A DNA stretch of 64,000 nucleotides. It comes from Candidatus Gromoviella agglomerans. GTDB lineage: Bacteria; Pseudomonadota; Alphaproteobacteria; CAJXXZ01; G021065005. Positions 63,809-64,000 of this stretch are shown here, in pieces; positions within the stretch are counted from its first letter, which is position 1; every line of letters starts with the position of its first letter. The notes under the pieces were generated by a model. The model did no database searches, had not been told where the DNA came from, and saw nothing but the letters and a program-made list of their open reading frames with translations. The DNA lies in the NCBI RefSeq assembly GCF_021065005.1, contig NZ_CP069247.1, forward strand, positions 372,001 through 436,000, read 5' to 3'. Both the position numbers and the translations under genes were made by a program.

Positions 63809-64000
63809 AAAGGTTTTAAAGATAAAGAGGTTATATATGCATATCACATTTAAACTTTGAGAATTGCGGTTATGTTTTATTGATAGTTCGTTGTAAGAAT
63901 ACTGTTTGTTAATTTGGCGCCTGGATTGTGAGTTGATTTTCTCCATTTCTCAACGGCAATCCATTAATTAGCTATATTAGCATTTATCATAGCCATGAGT

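Noticed and set aside
1-64000. CRISPR arrays, rRNA genes, prophage or integron structures
   Set aside because: No regularly spaced repeats, no 16S/23S/5S patterns and no phage structural genes other than the T6SS-related spike were seen.

Overview
The window is AT-rich bacterial DNA with tightly packed, mostly housekeeping genes, seven tRNAs and short non-coding gaps. The gene set (Rho, ParA/ParB, the division-plane ATPase MipZ, F0 b and b' subunits as separate genes, a Rickettsia-like orphan PurC, two DMT-family carriers, an Mrp-type antiporter) points to an alphaproteobacterium. Low GC, broken genes, solitary enzymes from otherwise missing pathways and host-facing transport and secretion genes suggest a reduced intracellular symbiont of the Rickettsiales/Holosporales type. 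VgrG and a DUF4280 PAAR-like protein point to a type VI secretion system (T6SS), which fits protist endosymbionts. This assignment is inference.

Layout. 0-1 kb: end of an F0 ATP synthase operon (atpE, b', partial b). 1-12.5 kb: carriers (MFS, ABC, two DMT paralogues), rplI, gmk, trxB, sodB, a methyltransferase, tRNAs and one Mrp antiporter fragment (mrpE, mrpF, possible mrpG). 13-18.4 kb: the elongasome block mreB-mreC-mreD-mrdA-rodA on the minus strand. 18.7-21 kb: parA and rho. 20957-21303 is a non-coding stretch with DnaA-box-like sites, flanked by divergent genes, where strand composition also changes; it is the best origin candidate. 21.3-27.3 kb: rpmG, rpsB, tsf, accA, ygfZ, accC. 27.6-33.5 kb: a divergent PurC, a MORN-repeat protein overlapping an amidase, frr, uppS, parB and the DUF4280 protein. 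33.6-38.3 kb: atpB, mrpC, mrpA(B), accB. 38.3-45.1 kb: vgrG, pyrH, aroK, mipZ, xerD, cdsA and a DciA-like protein. 45.4-50.2 kb: an AmpG-like permease and a tricorn protease. 50.4-59.1 kb: hup, rluD, a fused S6-S18 gene, a HAD phosphatase, murB, a BON lipoprotein, yraN, ppx, rlmE, dnaK. 59.1-64 kb: sparse DNA, a small exported coiled-coil protein, a dicarboxylate-type symporter and a TolC-like protein.

Themes. (1) A chromosome-segregation neighbourhood: the origin candidate, parA, parB, mipZ and three identical 16-bp parS-like palindromes, all inside Mrp genes or a copy of one. (2) A 427-bp direct repeat, identical by eye, carries the 3' part of mrpC and one parS. A decayed copy of the mrpA 5' end lies about 4 kb away in matching order and orientation, so accA-ygfZ-accC sits between remnants of a second mrp locus. 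(3) Unusual proteins: a ribosomal S6-S18 fusion, MrpC with a loop of about 225 residues, PBP2 with KTG changed to KTT, and PurC lacking signature residues. (4) Envelope biology appears retained (murB, uppS, mrdA, rodA, mreBCD, ampG, amidase), together with parts of a T6SS and a TolC-type export channel.
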